The notes beneath the pieces were generated by a model. That model did no database searches. It saw only the letters and a list, made by a program, of their open reading frames with translations, and was not told the origin of the DNA. From Acaryochloris sp. CCMEE 5410 (GTDB lineage Bacteria; Cyanobacteriota; Cyanobacteriia; Thermosynechococcales; Thermosynechococcaceae), in NCBI RefSeq assembly GCF_000238775.2, contig NZ_AFEJ02000001.1, positions 4,216,001-4,280,000 on the forward strand: a DNA stretch of 64,000 bases, in the 5' to 3' direction. This document shows, one piece after another, positions 1-9,944 of this stretch. How positions within the stretch are numbered: position 1 is the stretch's first letter; every line of letters starts with the position of its first letter. A program made the position numbers and the translations under genes.

Positions 1-1
1 G

Positions 2-67
2 GATGGCAATGTAGGCGCGCGGATTCTCTACAAGCTCTGTAATTTGATGGGGCTATCTCAGCCCTAG
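2..67 (+). CDS. Possible 3' end of a gene cut by the window edge
   Basis: An open frame runs from the first bases of the window to a TAG at 65-67 and would encode about 21 residues ending in LMGLSQP. An open stretch this short can easily arise by chance, so this is only a candidate C-terminus. No family can be named. Confidence 0.2.
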   Translation, partial: DGNVGARILYKLCNLMGLSQP

Positions 68-109
68 AGGCTACTTTCAACTCTAGCAAGAGTGCAACTA
101 AAATACTGA

Positions 110-310
110 TTAAACTTGTTGGTGATTCAAAAAGTGATCGGATTGAAGTGCTTCTAAGAATTCCTGTGCGCTATAGCATCGAGTCGGTTGGCGCTGTCTG
201 AGTTCCTGACAAGCGGCCTGTATTTCAAGAGCTTTGACAAACAAACGTCCTCTTTGCCGTTGTTCAATAAACTCTAAAAGTTCAGTGACAGAATAATGTG
301 CAAATTGCAT
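110..310 (-). CDS. Small hypothetical protein, 66 aa
   Basis: This short gene has an ATG start at 310 and predicts a charged, Gln- and Glu-rich, probably helical protein with no membrane segment or signal peptide. I do not recognise a family. It lies about 120 bases left of the insertion sequence and points away from it. Its size and orphan position make it uncertain; it could be a remnant of a toxin-antitoxin-like small gene or simply a chance frame. Confidence 0.4.
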   Translation of the reverse strand: MQFAHYSVTELLEFIEQRQRGRLFVKALEIQAACQELRQRQPTRCYSAQEFLEALQSDHFLNHQQV

Positions 311-422
311 GCTTACTTCTTTATGGCCAAGTCTTTTCTACAGTGCCAAAGGGATGAATACAATAGTAACCAATTCTACGGTTTTGATGATTGACAATTC
401 CTACGTAGTAGTATCATCTATT

Positions 423-432
423 CCCCATGAAT
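423..432. repeat. Left target-site duplication of the IS
   Basis: The sequence CCCCATGAAT lies directly outside the left IS end and is repeated exactly at 1599-1608 outside the right end. Confidence 0.92.
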
Positions 433-1598
433 CAGGGCTGTTTTAAGTTAGCAGCGAAAAAATAATATCGACCCGATTAGCCAGCTTAGTCATCGCGGTT
501 TTGAGGGATTGATAGTCGTTTAGCCGCAGGATATTAATCCCAATAGTTCTAAGCACTGACCAATTGAGCAGTGCTTGTTCATCTTCGAGTCGATAATCAT
601 CTTCGCCAAAAACAACATCCTTCGGCCAATGCAACCGATTTTCAATGCCCCAATGTTCTCGGACCAGAGATTGCCAATGCTGGGGTGAGGTGGCAGCTGA
701 ACTGATGTAATAGGCCGTATTGTGATACTCCTTTCCTTTGCTTTGTGCCCCATCGTTGGACACAAAGCACAGAGCGAATTGCTGTCCATTCTTGTAGGGC
801 TATGCCGACAGGCTCATAAACCTGTATACACCGATGTTCATCTCGTCCTCTACTTTGGGCGGAGTGGATGTGCTCAGCCATGGGTTTAAGACACTCAAAG
901 TAAGTCTGGAGGTGGTCGTAAAGTCTTCCCTGATTGGATTTGACCGCCACAAGATAGTCGTTACCCGAGGCCACAATCTTCTCAAGTGTTTTTTGGGCGT
1001 GTAAGGCATCCATGGTAATCAGCAAGCCATCGAGTTGAAGGGTTTCCAACAAAGCCTGGACGACTTTGATTTCGCTATTATCCTCCTGAGTGAGGGCTTC
1101 GAGCTTGAGGGTGATGCCTGCTTCCACCGCAAATAAACTCACCAAGCCCACAAAACGCTGCTTCCCCTTGGCATCTGTCAGCCCCTGACGAATCCGTTTG
1201 CCATCAATGGAGGCTGCATAATTATCGGGAGAGTGAGTCTGGGCTTTCGAGAGCATCCATGCTTCAAATTGGTGGCTCAACGCTTGGAAGTCAAGCCCCT
1301 TCATCACTCGACGAAAGGTACAGTGAGACGGAACTTCGAGGCTCTCAAGCCCCAATAGCTCACTTAAAGGCTGGCGATAATCGCTCACAAAGGTTTCTAA
1401 CGGACGGTACCCTTGATATCCAGCAAGCATGCCCATCACCATCAATAGCAACAGCAGCCATAACGGATGAATACGGCCATGGGCACTGCGGAAATCCGGG
1501 ACTTGCTTCAAAGTATCGATTAGATGGCTCATCGGTCTCTCTACTGTTGGTCAGTAGAACCATCCTATTTTTTCTAGGAGTAACGTAAAACAACCCTG
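433..1598 (-). mobile_element. ISAs1-family insertion sequence, 1166 bp
   Basis: The element is bounded by imperfect terminal inverted repeats that begin CAGGG(C/T)TGTTTTA, at 433-450 and 1581-1598, matching at 16 of 18 positions. Both ends are flanked by the same 10-bp sequence CCCCATGAAT (423-432 and 1599-1608), a target-site duplication of the length expected for ISAs1 elements. The single gene inside is an ISAs1/H-repeat-type transposase read on the minus strand. Intact ends plus an exact duplication point to a recent insertion, but the transposase is frameshifted, so the copy is probably not autonomous. Confidence 0.93.
443..1532 (-). pseudogene. ISAs1-family transposase, frameshifted
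   Basis: The gene starts at 1532 (MSHLIDTLKQVPDFR, typical of the family N-terminus). It carries the first two catalytic acids in ASIDGKRIRQG and LLITMDALHAQ. Reading continues in frame to about residue 255, where similarity moves into the +1 frame (consistent with one inserted base or two deleted). The second frame (443-763) carries the C-terminal block HWGIENRLHWPKDV with the catalytic Glu. The break near 760-770 therefore separates the DD part from the E. The family is not known for programmed frameshifting, so I call it a pseudogene, though a sequencing error or a rare translational shift is possible. Confidence 0.88.
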
Positions 1599-1608
1599 CC
1601 CCATGAAT
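1599..1608. repeat. Right target-site duplication of the IS
   Basis: This is the exact partner of 423-432, directly outside the right terminal inverted repeat. Its perfection indicates that little time has passed since insertion. Confidence 0.92.
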
Positions 1609-1747
1609 AGCTTCCAACCAATTTTTGACTGACTAACCCTACGGACAATTTTCTTCAATTTGACTCGCTAACTCAATCTGGATTTTAGTGAGAATAGGCA
1701 TAATTCTGTTGGGTCAATAACCTCCATCATCTATATGAGTAAATGCG

Positions 1748-2362
1748 ATGTCTCAGATCCGCACGAATCGTGATTTATGCCTTGAGATTAATAACTTATT
1801 GCAACAGCAGATCCAGAACAAGCGCACACTTGAAATATATCTGAGAGCTTTATTAGCAGGTGTTAATTGTTATGCAGATGCTGTTTCCATCCGGGCTAAT
1901 GAATTTTATGAGCTCTTAGAAAGAGGATTTGTTGGTGTTCCATTACCTTTTAGTACCGAATGGAATGAACAGTATGATGATCTTCCGAACAATTTCGCAA
2001 GCTTTCATAGTGTTCAGTTAACCTTAATTAGACAAATCGTTGATCTGCATGAAATGGCTGATCACGGCATGCTTGCCAACAAACTACGATATTTTGGAAT
2101 CCATTCCCCCCGGAAATCAATTTGGTATAACTTTGAGCCAGTAAGCTATCTTGAATGCGCTGTAGCTGGTTCCTTGGACGGCGGGAACTTAAAAAATGAT
2201 ATCCTGCAGCAATCTGTTCCAGGTGTAGTCGAAACCTTAGACGATAGTGCTCATCATGGAACCAAAAATTCAGAAGATATGCCTTCTCCTCAGAACGATT
2301 TAGAAAGGGTTACTTGGCAACAATTTCAAGTGTTTCTGGACTGCGGGCAAATGTACGAATGA
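1748..2362 (+). CDS. Hypothetical protein, 204 aa
   Basis: The ATG at 1748 opens a 204-residue soluble protein with no signal peptide or membrane segment. The first about 140 residues look helical and contain alternating aromatic and acidic positions; the last 60 are acidic and low in complexity. I do not recognise a domain. Its end lies two bases from the end of gatA, which is transcribed toward it, so the two are convergent with no room for a separate terminator. Confidence 0.6.
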   Translation: MSQIRTNRDLCLEINNLLQQQIQNKRTLEIYLRALLAGVNCYADAVSIRANEFYELLERGFVGVPLPFSTEWNEQYDDLPNNFASFHSVQLTLIRQIVDLHEMADHGMLANKLRYFGIHSPRKSIWYNFEPVSYLECAVAGSLDGGNLKNDILQQSVPGVVETLDDSAHHGTKNSEDMPSPQNDLERVTWQQFQVFLDCGQMYE

Positions 2363-2364
2363 GA

Positions 2365-3813
2365 TTATAGTTTGGGAGATGTCTTGTGCCATTCTGTAGA
2401 TTGCTCATAGGCATAGGCGGCTTGTAGTACCTGATCTTCCCGCAAGACATTACCAACAATCTGCAGACCAATCGGTAACCCTTGGTCATCAAAGCCACAG
2501 GGTAGGCTGAGGCCCGGTAACCCTGCTAGATTTACAGGAATCGTCATCAAGTCCGAGAGATACATGCTTAAGGGATCAGCGGTTTTCTCTCCTGCCTTAA
2601 ATGCGGTTGTTGGCGTGGTGGGACAGACCAACACATCCACGCTCTCGAATGCCTTTTCAAAGTCTTCCTTGATTAACGTGCGGACTTTTTGAGCTTTCAA
2701 ATAGTAAGCATCGTAATATCCTGCAGACAGAGCATAGGTGCCAATCATAATCCGGCGTTTCACTTCAGCGCCGAACCCTTCTGCCCGAGTATTGGTGTAC
2801 ATGGACATCAAATCCTCAGAGTCATCGGTGCGGTAGCCATACTTGACGCCATCGTAGCGGGCTAAGTTCGCAGAGGCTTCTGACGGGGCAATTACATAAT
2901 AAGTCGGCAATCCATAGCGGAAGCGCGGACAAGAGATCTCTTGCACCTCAGCACCTAGTTCAGCTAGTTGATCGATCGCCTTGCGCACCGCCTTTTCTAC
3001 AACTGAATCTAGTCCTTCTCCAAAAGTTTCGGTGATCACGCCCACCTTTTTCCCTTTGAGGTCAGGAATCAGAGACTTGGAATAATCAGGAATTTCGACT
3101 TTGAGGCTAGTAGAGTCTTGGGGGTCGTAGCCCGCGATTTCTTGTAGAAGGATGGCAGCATCTTCGACCGTGCGACCAAAGGGACCAATTTGGTCCAAGG
3201 AAGAGGCATAGGCCACTAGGCCAAAGCGAGACACCAAACCATAGGTAGGCTTGAGGCCGACTACGCCACAGAGGGCGGCTGGCTGTCGAATAGAACCACC
3301 TGTATCCGAGCCAATGGATACCACACATTCATCAGCGGCTACTGCTGCAGCCGAGCCCCCTGAGGATCCGCCCGGTACTCGGGACATATCCCAGGGATTG
3401 CCCGTGACTTGGTAGGCAGAGTTTTCTGTGGAGCTGCCCATGGCAAATTCATCCAGGTTGGTTTTACCCACCATAACCGCCCCCGCAGCCGCTAATTTTT
3501 GGGTTACGGTAGACTCGTAAGGGGGAATAAAGTTTTGAAGGATTTTTGACCCACAGGTTGTAGCAATTCCTTTGGTACACATATTATCTTTGATACCAAT
3601 GGGAATCCCCGCTAGTAAACCAATCTCTTCCCCCGCAGCTAACTTAGCATCGACCTGTTTAGCTTGGGCGAGTGCTTGGTCAGCAGTAATGGCCAAAAAG
3701 CTATGGAGTTTGGGTTCTAATTGATGAATGGTTTCCAGGGCTGCTTCGGTAATTTCTTGGGCTGATCGCTCTTTAGTGATTAGCTCTTGATGCAACGCTT
3801 GGATGGATGCCAT
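2365..3813 (-). CDS. gatA: Glutamyl-tRNA(Gln) amidotransferase subunit A
   Basis: GatA is the amidase subunit of the GatCAB complex. It releases ammonia from glutamine so that mischarged Glu-tRNA(Gln) can be converted to Gln-tRNA(Gln), a route cyanobacteria use because they lack glutaminyl-tRNA synthetase. The 482-residue protein has the amidase-signature triad: Lys75 in GIKDN, Ser150 in PGGSSGGS and Ser174 in GSDTGGS. I chose the ATG at 3813 ([11 protein letters not shown]) because the frame continues upstream without family-like sequence and the divergent GH57 gene starts at 3865. gatB and gatC are not adjacent, as is usual in cyanobacteria. Confidence 0.97.
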   Translation of the reverse strand: MASIQALHQELITKERSAQEITEAALETIHQLEPKLHSFLAITADQALAQAKQVDAKLAAGEEIGLLAGIPIGIKDNMCTKGIATTCGSKILQNFIPPYESTVTQKLAAAGAVMVGKTNLDEFAMGSSTENSAYQVTGNPWDMSRVPGGSSGGSAAAVAADECVVSIGSDTGGSIRQPAALCGVVGLKPTYGLVSRFGLVAYASSLDQIGPFGRTVEDAAILLQEIAGYDPQDSTSLKVEIPDYSKSLIPDLKGKKVGVITETFGEGLDSVVEKAVRKAIDQLAELGAEVQEISCPRFRYGLPTYYVIAPSEASANLARYDGVKYGYRTDDSEDLMSMYTNTRAEGFGAEVKRRIMIGTYALSAGYYDAYYLKAQKVRTLIKEDFEKAFESVDVLVCPTTPTTAFKAGEKTADPLSMYLSDLMTIPVNLAGLPGLSLPCGFDDQGLPIGLQIVGNVLREDQVLQAAYAYEQSTEWHKTSPKL

Positions 3814-3864
3814 GCAGCAAATCCTTCTGTTCAAAATGTGCCAATCCTCAGTATACGGTGACCT

Positions 3865-6096
3865 ATGACTCACCCGCTTTATATCGCCTTTATTTGGCAT
3901 CAGCATCAGCCTCTTTATAAAAGCCGAGTCACCGGCCAATACCGACTTCCTTGGGTTCGGTTGCACGGGACTAAAGATTATTTAGATTTGGTCCTGTTGC
4001 TGAGTCGCTATCCTAAATTGCACCAAACGGTTAATTTAGTGCCATCGCTACTAATGCAGATTGAAGACTATGTAGCAGGGACTGCCATTGACCCTTATTT
4101 GGAAGTGGCGACTCTGCCTACAGAAAAGCTGACACCAGAGCAACATCAATTTATTGCCCAGCATTTCTTTGATGCCCATCACCAAACCTTGGTTGATCCC
4201 CATCCCAGATATTCTGAACTGTTTTGCCAGAAGCAGGAAAAAGGGCAAGCCTGGTGCTTAGAAAACTGGACGGCCCAAGACTATGGCGATTTATTGGCCT
4301 GGCACAATCTCGCCTGGATTGATCCCCTGTTTTGGGATGATCCGGATATTGCCCGCTGGCTTAAACAGGACCGCAATTTTAGTCTTCAAGATCGCAAAGA
4401 CATTATCGAAAAGCAGCGTCAGATCCTCAGTCGCATTGTGCCCCAACATCGACAGATGCAGGATGACGGTCAGCTAGAGGTAATGACGACCCCCTACACC
4501 CACCCCATTTTGCCCCTGTTAGCGGATACCGATGCGGGACGAGTCGCGGTGCCCCATATGGATTTACCGGAAACTCAGTTTCAGTGGCCGGAAGATATCC
4601 CTCGCCATCTCAAGAAAGGATGGGAGATGTATGAGGAACGATTTGGACGCTCTCCCCGAGGGTTATGGCCGTCTGAGCAGTCTGTGAGTCCTAGTATTTT
4701 GCCCTATGTGGCCAAGCAAGGTTTTGATTGGCTGTGTTCCGATGAAGCCGTTTTAGGATGGACTACCCATCATTTCTTCCATCGGGATGAGTATGGCAAT
4801 GTCTTTGAACCGGAGATTCTCTACCAGCCGTATCGCTTAAGTACCTATGAAGGCGATCTGTCGATTGTCTTTCGAGATCACCGATTGTCGGATCTCGTAG
4901 GCTTTACCTATAGCGCCATGCAGCCGGAAGAAGCCGCCTCTGATTTGGTGGGGCATCTGCATGCGATCGCAAACACCCTCATCGACCGCCAACCTGAAGA
5001 AGGCACCGCTCTGGCGAAACCCTGGCTGGTGACGATTGCCCTCGATGGCGAAAACTGTTGGGAGTACTATGAAAGGGATGGCATCCCTTTCATAGAGAGC
5101 CTCTATCAAAAGCTGAGTGAGATAGATGACCTCAAGCTCGTCACCGTCTCTGAATATCTGGAACAGTTCCCACCCCAAGCAACTCTGCCGACGACTAAAC
5201 TCCATAGCGGATCTTGGGTGGATGGCAGTTTCACCACTTGGATTGGCGATCCCGTTAAGAATCGAGCCTGGGATTTATTGACCGAGGCGAGAAAGACCTT
5301 AGAGAAGCATCCTGAAGCCACAGAAGAACAGAATCCAGACGCTTGGGAAGCCTTATATGCCGCAGAAGGGTCTGACTGGTTTTGGTGGTTTGGTGAAGGA
5401 CATTCTTCCAATCAAGATGAAATTTTTGATCAGCTTTTCCGGGAGCATTTAGTTGCCCTCTATCAATCCTTAGACGAGCCAGTCCCCGAAGTTCTGCAGT
5501 ATCCTCTGGAAGAGCATCAGTCAACGGCGGATCATCGTCCCCAAAGCTTTATCCACCCTGTAATCAACGGTGTTGTGGATGAACAAGATTGGGATCATGC
5601 AGGCCGGATAACCATCGCGGGTTCCAGAGGGACCATGCATCGTAGTAGTACCATCCAGCGCCTTTGGTATGGGTTGGATCACCTGAATTTTTACATGCGA
5701 TTTGATTTTCAGGTTGGTAAAAAACCGGGCGTTGATTCTCCCCCAGAACTGCACTTGTTGTGGTTCTATCCGGGACAAACGATGAACAATAGCCTCATCC
5801 CTCTGGGCCAAGTTCCTGATCAAAGTCCTCTGAACTACCGATATCACCATCATCTGGGCATTAATCTCACCAATCACGATATTTGGCTGGAAGAAGCAGC
5901 TGACCATAATCAGTGGTACGGTCGCTCCCATCGGGTACAGATTGGTCTTGATCAATGCCTAGAAATCGCAGTGCCTTGGAGCGATTTACATCTACAGCCT
6001 GATTGGCCCCTAGAGTTAGTGGTCGTTTTATCTAAACACGGTGAGTTCGTTGAACACCTGCCTGATAATACGTTGGTGCCCTTGCAAGTGCCTTAG
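3865..6096 (+). CDS. Glycoside hydrolase family 57 protein, 743 aa
   Basis: GH57 enzymes hydrolyse or transfer alpha-glucans, usually glycogen or starch-like substrates in the cytoplasm. The N-terminal barrel shows the family blocks in order: HQHQPLY near residue 12, YTHPILPLL near 212, the nucleophile Glu271 in GLWPSEQS, and the acid/base Asp394 in ALDGENCW. After about residue 550 there is a separate beta-rich C-terminal domain of the type that follows several GH57 catalytic domains. There is no signal peptide. It is divergent from gatA with about 50 bases between the starts. Exact activity (amylase, glucanotransferase or branching) cannot be read from the sequence. Confidence 0.92.
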   Translation: MTHPLYIAFIWHQHQPLYKSRVTGQYRLPWVRLHGTKDYLDLVLLLSRYPKLHQTVNLVPSLLMQIEDYVAGTAIDPYLEVATLPTEKLTPEQHQFIAQHFFDAHHQTLVDPHPRYSELFCQKQEKGQAWCLENWTAQDYGDLLAWHNLAWIDPLFWDDPDIARWLKQDRNFSLQDRKDIIEKQRQILSRIVPQHRQMQDDGQLEVMTTPYTHPILPLLADTDAGRVAVPHMDLPETQFQWPEDIPRHLKKGWEMYEERFGRSPRGLWPSEQSVSPSILPYVAKQGFDWLCSDEAVLGWTTHHFFHRDEYGNVFEPEILYQPYRLSTYEGDLSIVFRDHRLSDLVGFTYSAMQPEEAASDLVGHLHAIANTLIDRQPEEGTALAKPWLVTIALDGENCWEYYERDGIPFIESLYQKLSEIDDLKLVTVSEYLEQFPPQATLPTTKLHSGSWVDGSFTTWIGDPVKNRAWDLLTEARKTLEKHPEATEEQNPDAWEALYAAEGSDWFWWFGEGHSSNQDEIFDQLFREHLVALYQSLDEPVPEVLQYPLEEHQSTADHRPQSFIHPVINGVVDEQDWDHAGRITIAGSRGTMHRSSTIQRLWYGLDHLNFYMRFDFQVGKKPGVDSPPELHLLWFYPGQTMNNSLIPLGQVPDQSPLNYRYHHHLGINLTNHDIWLEEAADHNQWYGRSHRVQIGLDQCLEIAVPWSDLHLQPDWPLELVVVLSKHGEFVEHLPDNTLVPLQVP
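5067..5095. repeat. Perfect 14-bp inverted repeat inside the GH57 gene
   Basis: The arms 5067-5080 (CTATGAAAGGGATG) and 5082-5095 are exact reverse complements separated by a single G. The palindrome encodes part of YYERDGIPF, just after the catalytic Asp block. Confidence 0.85.
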
Positions 6097-6126
6097 AAGT
6101 ATGATTGGCTCTTTGCCTACACAAAA

Positions 6127-6165
6127 CAATAGCCCCCAGAACTACACCAGTTCTGGGGGCTATTG
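6127..6165. terminator. Bidirectional hairpin terminator, GH57/amt
   Basis: A perfect 16-bp stem (6127-6142 with 6150-6165, loop TACACCA) with a G+C-rich core and A/T edges lies between the convergent GH57 and amt genes. It could end transcription from both sides. Confidence 0.85.
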
Positions 6166-6218
6166 TTGATGAAAGATGACATATTCAACCCAGTGGATGG
6201 GGCTGGTACAAGGAAGCC

Positions 6219-7676
6219 TTATGCCTCTTTGAGGAAGCCACTGTAGGCTTCCATGCCATGTTCGCTGATATCGAGTCCTTTGATTTCTTCTTCTTCAGGA
6301 ACCCGGAGTCCAGCAATTGCCTTGATGGCAGCCCAAGCAATGGCCGTTGTGACCAACGTGAAAGCACCGACAGCCAAGATCCCCACGATTTGCGGAATCA
6401 TTTGTTCAAATCCACCGCCTAGGATAAGACCCTTTGCAGGACCGCCTCCTTCGCCATAGATCAGACCATCTGGTCCTTGAGAAAATAGACCGACCGCCAA
6501 AGTGCCCCAAACACCACAAACACAGTGAACAGAGATGGCACCCACTGGGTCATCAATCTTCATGCCATCAATGATAGTGACCGCAAACACAACAATCACC
6601 CCAGCAATCAGACCAATCACCGCAGCCCAAGGAACCGTCACCCAAGCACAAGGGGCCGTAATGCCCACTAATCCAGCCAAGATGCCATTGATGACCATGG
6701 ATAAATCAGGCTTGCCGAGGTAGAACCAAGCCGTGAAAGTTGCAGCAACGCCACCGAAAGCAGCCGCAATGTTTGTGGTCAGGGCCACATGAGCAATGGC
6801 AGCACCATCCCCTACCCCCATAGTGGATCCTGGGTTAAAGCCAAACCATCCTAACCACAGAATCAAACACCCTAGGGTGGCAATACTCATATTGTGACCA
6901 GGCATAGCAGTGGCCCCAGTTTGAGAATAGCGACCTAACCGAGGTCCAAGGAACGCAGCACCAACGAAAGCTGCCCAGCCTCCGACAGAGTGGACGACTG
7001 TAGAACCGGCAAAGTCCCAAAAGCCCATACCTGCTAACCAGCCGCCACCCCAAATCCAGTGACCAGAGATGGGATAGAGAATGCCAGTGAGTACTAAGCT
7101 AAAAATCAAGAAAGAGACAAACTTAATGCGCTCAGCCACTGCTCCAGACACGATGGTGGCTGCAGTTCCAGCAAACACAAGTTGGAAGAGGAACTTTGCA
7201 AAGAGGGGAACGCCCGTCCAGTTCAAAGCGCTAAAGATACCTTCATAGGCATCTCCTGTCGCAGGACTATTATCAGCACCTCCGACAAACCATCCAGCCG
7301 TCCCTAAGACGGGGCTGCCATCACCAAACATCAAGCCAAAACCAATGGCCCAGTAGGCAATAGTGGCCAATGCAAACACAATCAAGTTTTTGGCTAGGAT
7401 ATTGACGGCATTCTTTTGACGGCAGAAGCCCGTTTCCAGCATGCCGAACCCGGCGTTCATAAAAAAGACTAAAAAAGCACAGAGCAGTACCCAGACCGTA
7501 TCTAACCCAACGGTGAGGGTTGCTGTGGGGTCAGGGGGAGCTGCTTCTTGGGCAACAGCGGCCACGGACCAAAATAATAAAACTATTGCTGTCATTGGCA
7601 TGCAAAGCTGCCAAGCAGGAGATAAGCGCTTTCTGCGCTTGAGGTTTTTAGGCCTCGAGTTAATTGGCTTAGACAT
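6219..7676 (-). CDS. amt: Ammonium transporter, intact copy
   Basis: Amt/MEP/Rh-type ammonium channel of the cytoplasmic membrane, 485 residues. Starting at ATG 7676, a basic N-terminus is followed by a hydrophobic stretch ending AVAQEA, a plausible cleaved signal peptide, then about 11 membrane helices. The pore residues are visible: [14 protein letters not shown] carries the conserved Asp and first pore His, and [11 protein letters not shown] the second. The cytoplasmic tail ends near YSGFLKEA. The frame extends upstream to 7754, but that N-terminus is less signal-like. An NtcA box at 7880-7893 predicts induction under nitrogen limitation. It is near-identical to the adjacent copy at 8109-9601. 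Confidence 0.95.
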   Translation of the reverse strand: MSKPINSRPKNLKRRKRLSPAWQLCMPMTAIVLLFWSVAAVAQEAAPPDPTATLTVGLDTVWVLLCAFLVFFMNAGFGMLETGFCRQKNAVNILAKNLIVFALATIAYWAIGFGLMFGDGSPVLGTAGWFVGGADNSPATGDAYEGIFSALNWTGVPLFAKFLFQLVFAGTAATIVSGAVAERIKFVSFLIFSLVLTGILYPISGHWIWGGGWLAGMGFWDFAGSTVVHSVGGWAAFVGAAFLGPRLGRYSQTGATAMPGHNMSIATLGCLILWLGWFGFNPGSTMGVGDGAAIAHVALTTNIAAAFGGVAATFTAWFYLGKPDLSMVINGILAGLVGITAPCAWVTVPWAAVIGLIAGVIVVFAVTIIDGMKIDDPVGAISVHCVCGVWGTLAVGLFSQGPDGLIYGEGGGPAKGLILGGGFEQMIPQIVGILAVGAFTLVTTAIAWAAIKAIAGLRVPEEEEIKGLDISEHGMEAYSGFLKEA

Positions 7677-7734
7677 CACCACAATACGTTTCCTAGATAA
7701 ACGATGGACAACCAATTGCTCTAGTAGTTGATTT
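6226..7734 (-). repeat. Direct repeat copy 1 (amt), 1509 bp
   Basis: This block matches 8152-9659 apparently base for base, except for one T in a run of five at 7387-7391. Similarity stops abruptly at both ends. It covers nearly the whole amt coding region plus about 58 bases upstream of the start. Confidence 0.93.
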
Positions 7735-7879
7735 GATAAGGGCATCAAAATCATGACTTAATAACAACTTGAGGGCCATCTTTGAATGATTACTTAAGTG
7801 ATAGTTGGGACTTGAATGCACTCAAACCTATTTGGGGTCCTAATCTAATCGATTCAACAGTGCTAGGTACTGTAATTCT

Positions 7880-7893
7880 GTATTTTTAGATAC
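7880..7893 (-). promoter_or_regulatory. NtcA-binding site upstream of amt copy 1
   Basis: The motif GTA-N8-TAC matches the full NtcA consensus. Twenty bases downstream on the minus strand begins a sequence, CTGTTGAATCGAT, which also occurs at the same distance from the NtcA box of copy 2 and covers the expected -10 region. Confidence 0.75.
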
Positions 7894-8006
7894 ATTTTTC
7901 TTTTGCAAAAGACCTCATGGCTTAACTGGATCAGCCCATTGAAGCCTCAATCATAAAATATTCTCCACCCTATCCTTAGATGTAAACCTGAGCCTGTGTA
8001 GTTTGG

Positions 8007-8056
8007 ATATATTCACAAAACGCCCTGGAGAATACCAGGGCGTTTTGTGAATATAT
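8007..8056 (-). terminator. Perfect 22-bp hairpin terminator downstream of amt copy 2
   Basis: Arms 8007-8028 and 8035-8056 are exact reverse complements (core CGCCCTGG/CCAGGGCG, A/T-rich outer stem) around a 6-base loop. It lies about 50 bases past the stop of the upstream amt copy and before the promoter of the next, so it should insulate the two genes. Confidence 0.85.
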
Positions 8057-8108
8057 GTTGTTCAACCTCTAATGCCAGACATTTTCTAGATAGCTTTTTA
8101 GAGAATTC

Positions 8109-9601
8109 TTAGCGTATTGCTGAGGTTGCTCGGCTGCCTTGAACTTGAGCATCTTTGAGGAAGCCACTGTAGGCTTCCATGCCATGTTCGCTGATATCGA
8201 GTCCTTTGATTTCTTCTTCTTCAGGAACCCGGAGTCCAGCAATTGCCTTGATGGCAGCCCAAGCAATGGCCGTTGTGACCAACGTGAAAGCACCGACAGC
8301 CAAGATCCCCACGATTTGCGGAATCATTTGTTCAAATCCACCGCCTAGGATAAGACCCTTTGCAGGACCGCCTCCTTCGCCATAGATCAGACCATCTGGT
8401 CCTTGAGAAAATAGACCGACCGCCAAAGTGCCCCAAACACCACAAACACAGTGAACAGAGATGGCACCCACTGGGTCATCAATCTTCATGCCATCAATGA
8501 TAGTGACCGCAAACACAACAATCACCCCAGCAATCAGACCAATCACCGCAGCCCAAGGAACCGTCACCCAAGCACAAGGGGCCGTAATGCCCACTAATCC
8601 AGCCAAGATGCCATTGATGACCATGGATAAATCAGGCTTGCCGAGGTAGAACCAAGCCGTGAAAGTTGCAGCAACGCCACCGAAAGCAGCCGCAATGTTT
8701 GTGGTCAGGGCCACATGAGCAATGGCAGCACCATCCCCTACCCCCATAGTGGATCCTGGGTTAAAGCCAAACCATCCTAACCACAGAATCAAACACCCTA
8801 GGGTGGCAATACTCATATTGTGACCAGGCATAGCAGTGGCCCCAGTTTGAGAATAGCGACCTAACCGAGGTCCAAGGAACGCAGCACCAACGAAAGCTGC
8901 CCAGCCTCCGACAGAGTGGACGACTGTAGAACCGGCAAAGTCCCAAAAGCCCATACCTGCTAACCAGCCGCCACCCCAAATCCAGTGACCAGAGATGGGA
9001 TAGAGAATGCCAGTGAGTACTAAGCTAAAAATCAAGAAAGAGACAAACTTAATGCGCTCAGCCACTGCTCCAGACACGATGGTGGCTGCAGTTCCAGCAA
9101 ACACAAGTTGGAAGAGGAACTTTGCAAAGAGGGGAACGCCCGTCCAGTTCAAAGCGCTAAAGATACCTTCATAGGCATCTCCTGTCGCAGGACTATTATC
9201 AGCACCTCCGACAAACCATCCAGCCGTCCCTAAGACGGGGCTGCCATCACCAAACATCAAGCCAAAACCAATGGCCCAGTAGGCAATAGTGGCCAATGCA
9301 AACACAATCAAGTTTTGGCTAGGATATTGACGGCATTCTTTTGACGGCAGAAGCCCGTTTCCAGCATGCCGAACCCGGCGTTCATAAAAAAGACTAAAAA
9401 AGCACAGAGCAGTACCCAGACCGTATCTAACCCAACGGTGAGGGTTGCTGTGGGGTCAGGGGGAGCTGCTTCTTGGGCAACAGCGGCCACGGACCAAAAT
9501 AATAAAACTATTGCTGTCATTGGCATGCAAAGCTGCCAAGCAGGAGATAAGCGCTTTCTGCGCTTGAGGTTTTTAGGCCTCGAGTTAATTGGCTTAGACA
9601 T
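8109..9601 (-). pseudogene. amt: Ammonium transporter, second copy, frameshifted
   Basis: This copy has the same start (ATG at 9601), signal peptide and membrane helices as the neighbouring amt gene. One T is missing from the run at 9313-9316, so the frame breaks after about residue 96 (ILAK then a premature stop). The rest stays open from about 9311 to 8109. Past the repeat boundary the tail differs: [18 protein letters not shown] instead of GFLKEA. If the deletion is real the gene is dead. Its being in a homopolymer inside a perfect repeat makes a base-calling or assembly error a serious alternative. It keeps its own NtcA box and terminator. Confidence 0.88.
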
Positions 9602-9659
9602 CACCACAATACGTTTCCTAGATAAACGATGGACAACCAATTGCTCTAGTAGTTGATTT
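8152..9659 (-). repeat. Direct repeat copy 2 (amt), 1508 bp
   Basis: Second copy of the amt block, in the same orientation, offset by about 1926 bases from copy 1. The only difference I find is a T run shortened from five to four at 9313-9316. Confidence 0.93.
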
Positions 9660-9810
9660 AGATGTAGAGACTTCAGCCATTCCTAAACTTTGGATACTAA
9701 AGCAATTAAACGATCTAAAGAAGATAAGCCCGATCGGTAAAGCAAATTGGATATGGGATCACCCAACCCACTGATTTAATCGATTCAACAGTGGTAGAGG
9801 CCGCAGTTCT

Positions 9811-9824
9811 GTATAGGGTGATAC
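9811..9824 (-). promoter_or_regulatory. NtcA-binding site upstream of amt copy 2
   Basis: GTA-N8-TAC motif with a different spacer from the copy 1 site, but with the same downstream element (CTGTTGAATCGAT) at the same spacing. It supports nitrogen control of the frameshifted copy too. Confidence 0.75.
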
Positions 9825-9944
9825 ATTTCTTTCTGGGTAGAGAACAGAGTAACCTGAAAGGAGTGGATCAATAACACCTTGGGGTTTCTCACCTAATTCC
9901 CCAAAACTTTACACTGATAAAGCATCTAGGGTTTGACATTAAAT

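Noticed and set aside
433-1598. Idea that the IS interrupted a known gene
   Set aside because: Rejoining the flanks at the target duplication gives no long open frame across the site on either strand.
6253-7731. Plus-strand open frames opposite both amt copies (about 62-96 codons)
   Set aside because: They are identical shadows in both copies, lie antisense to strong coding sequence and have no ribosome sites or family likeness.
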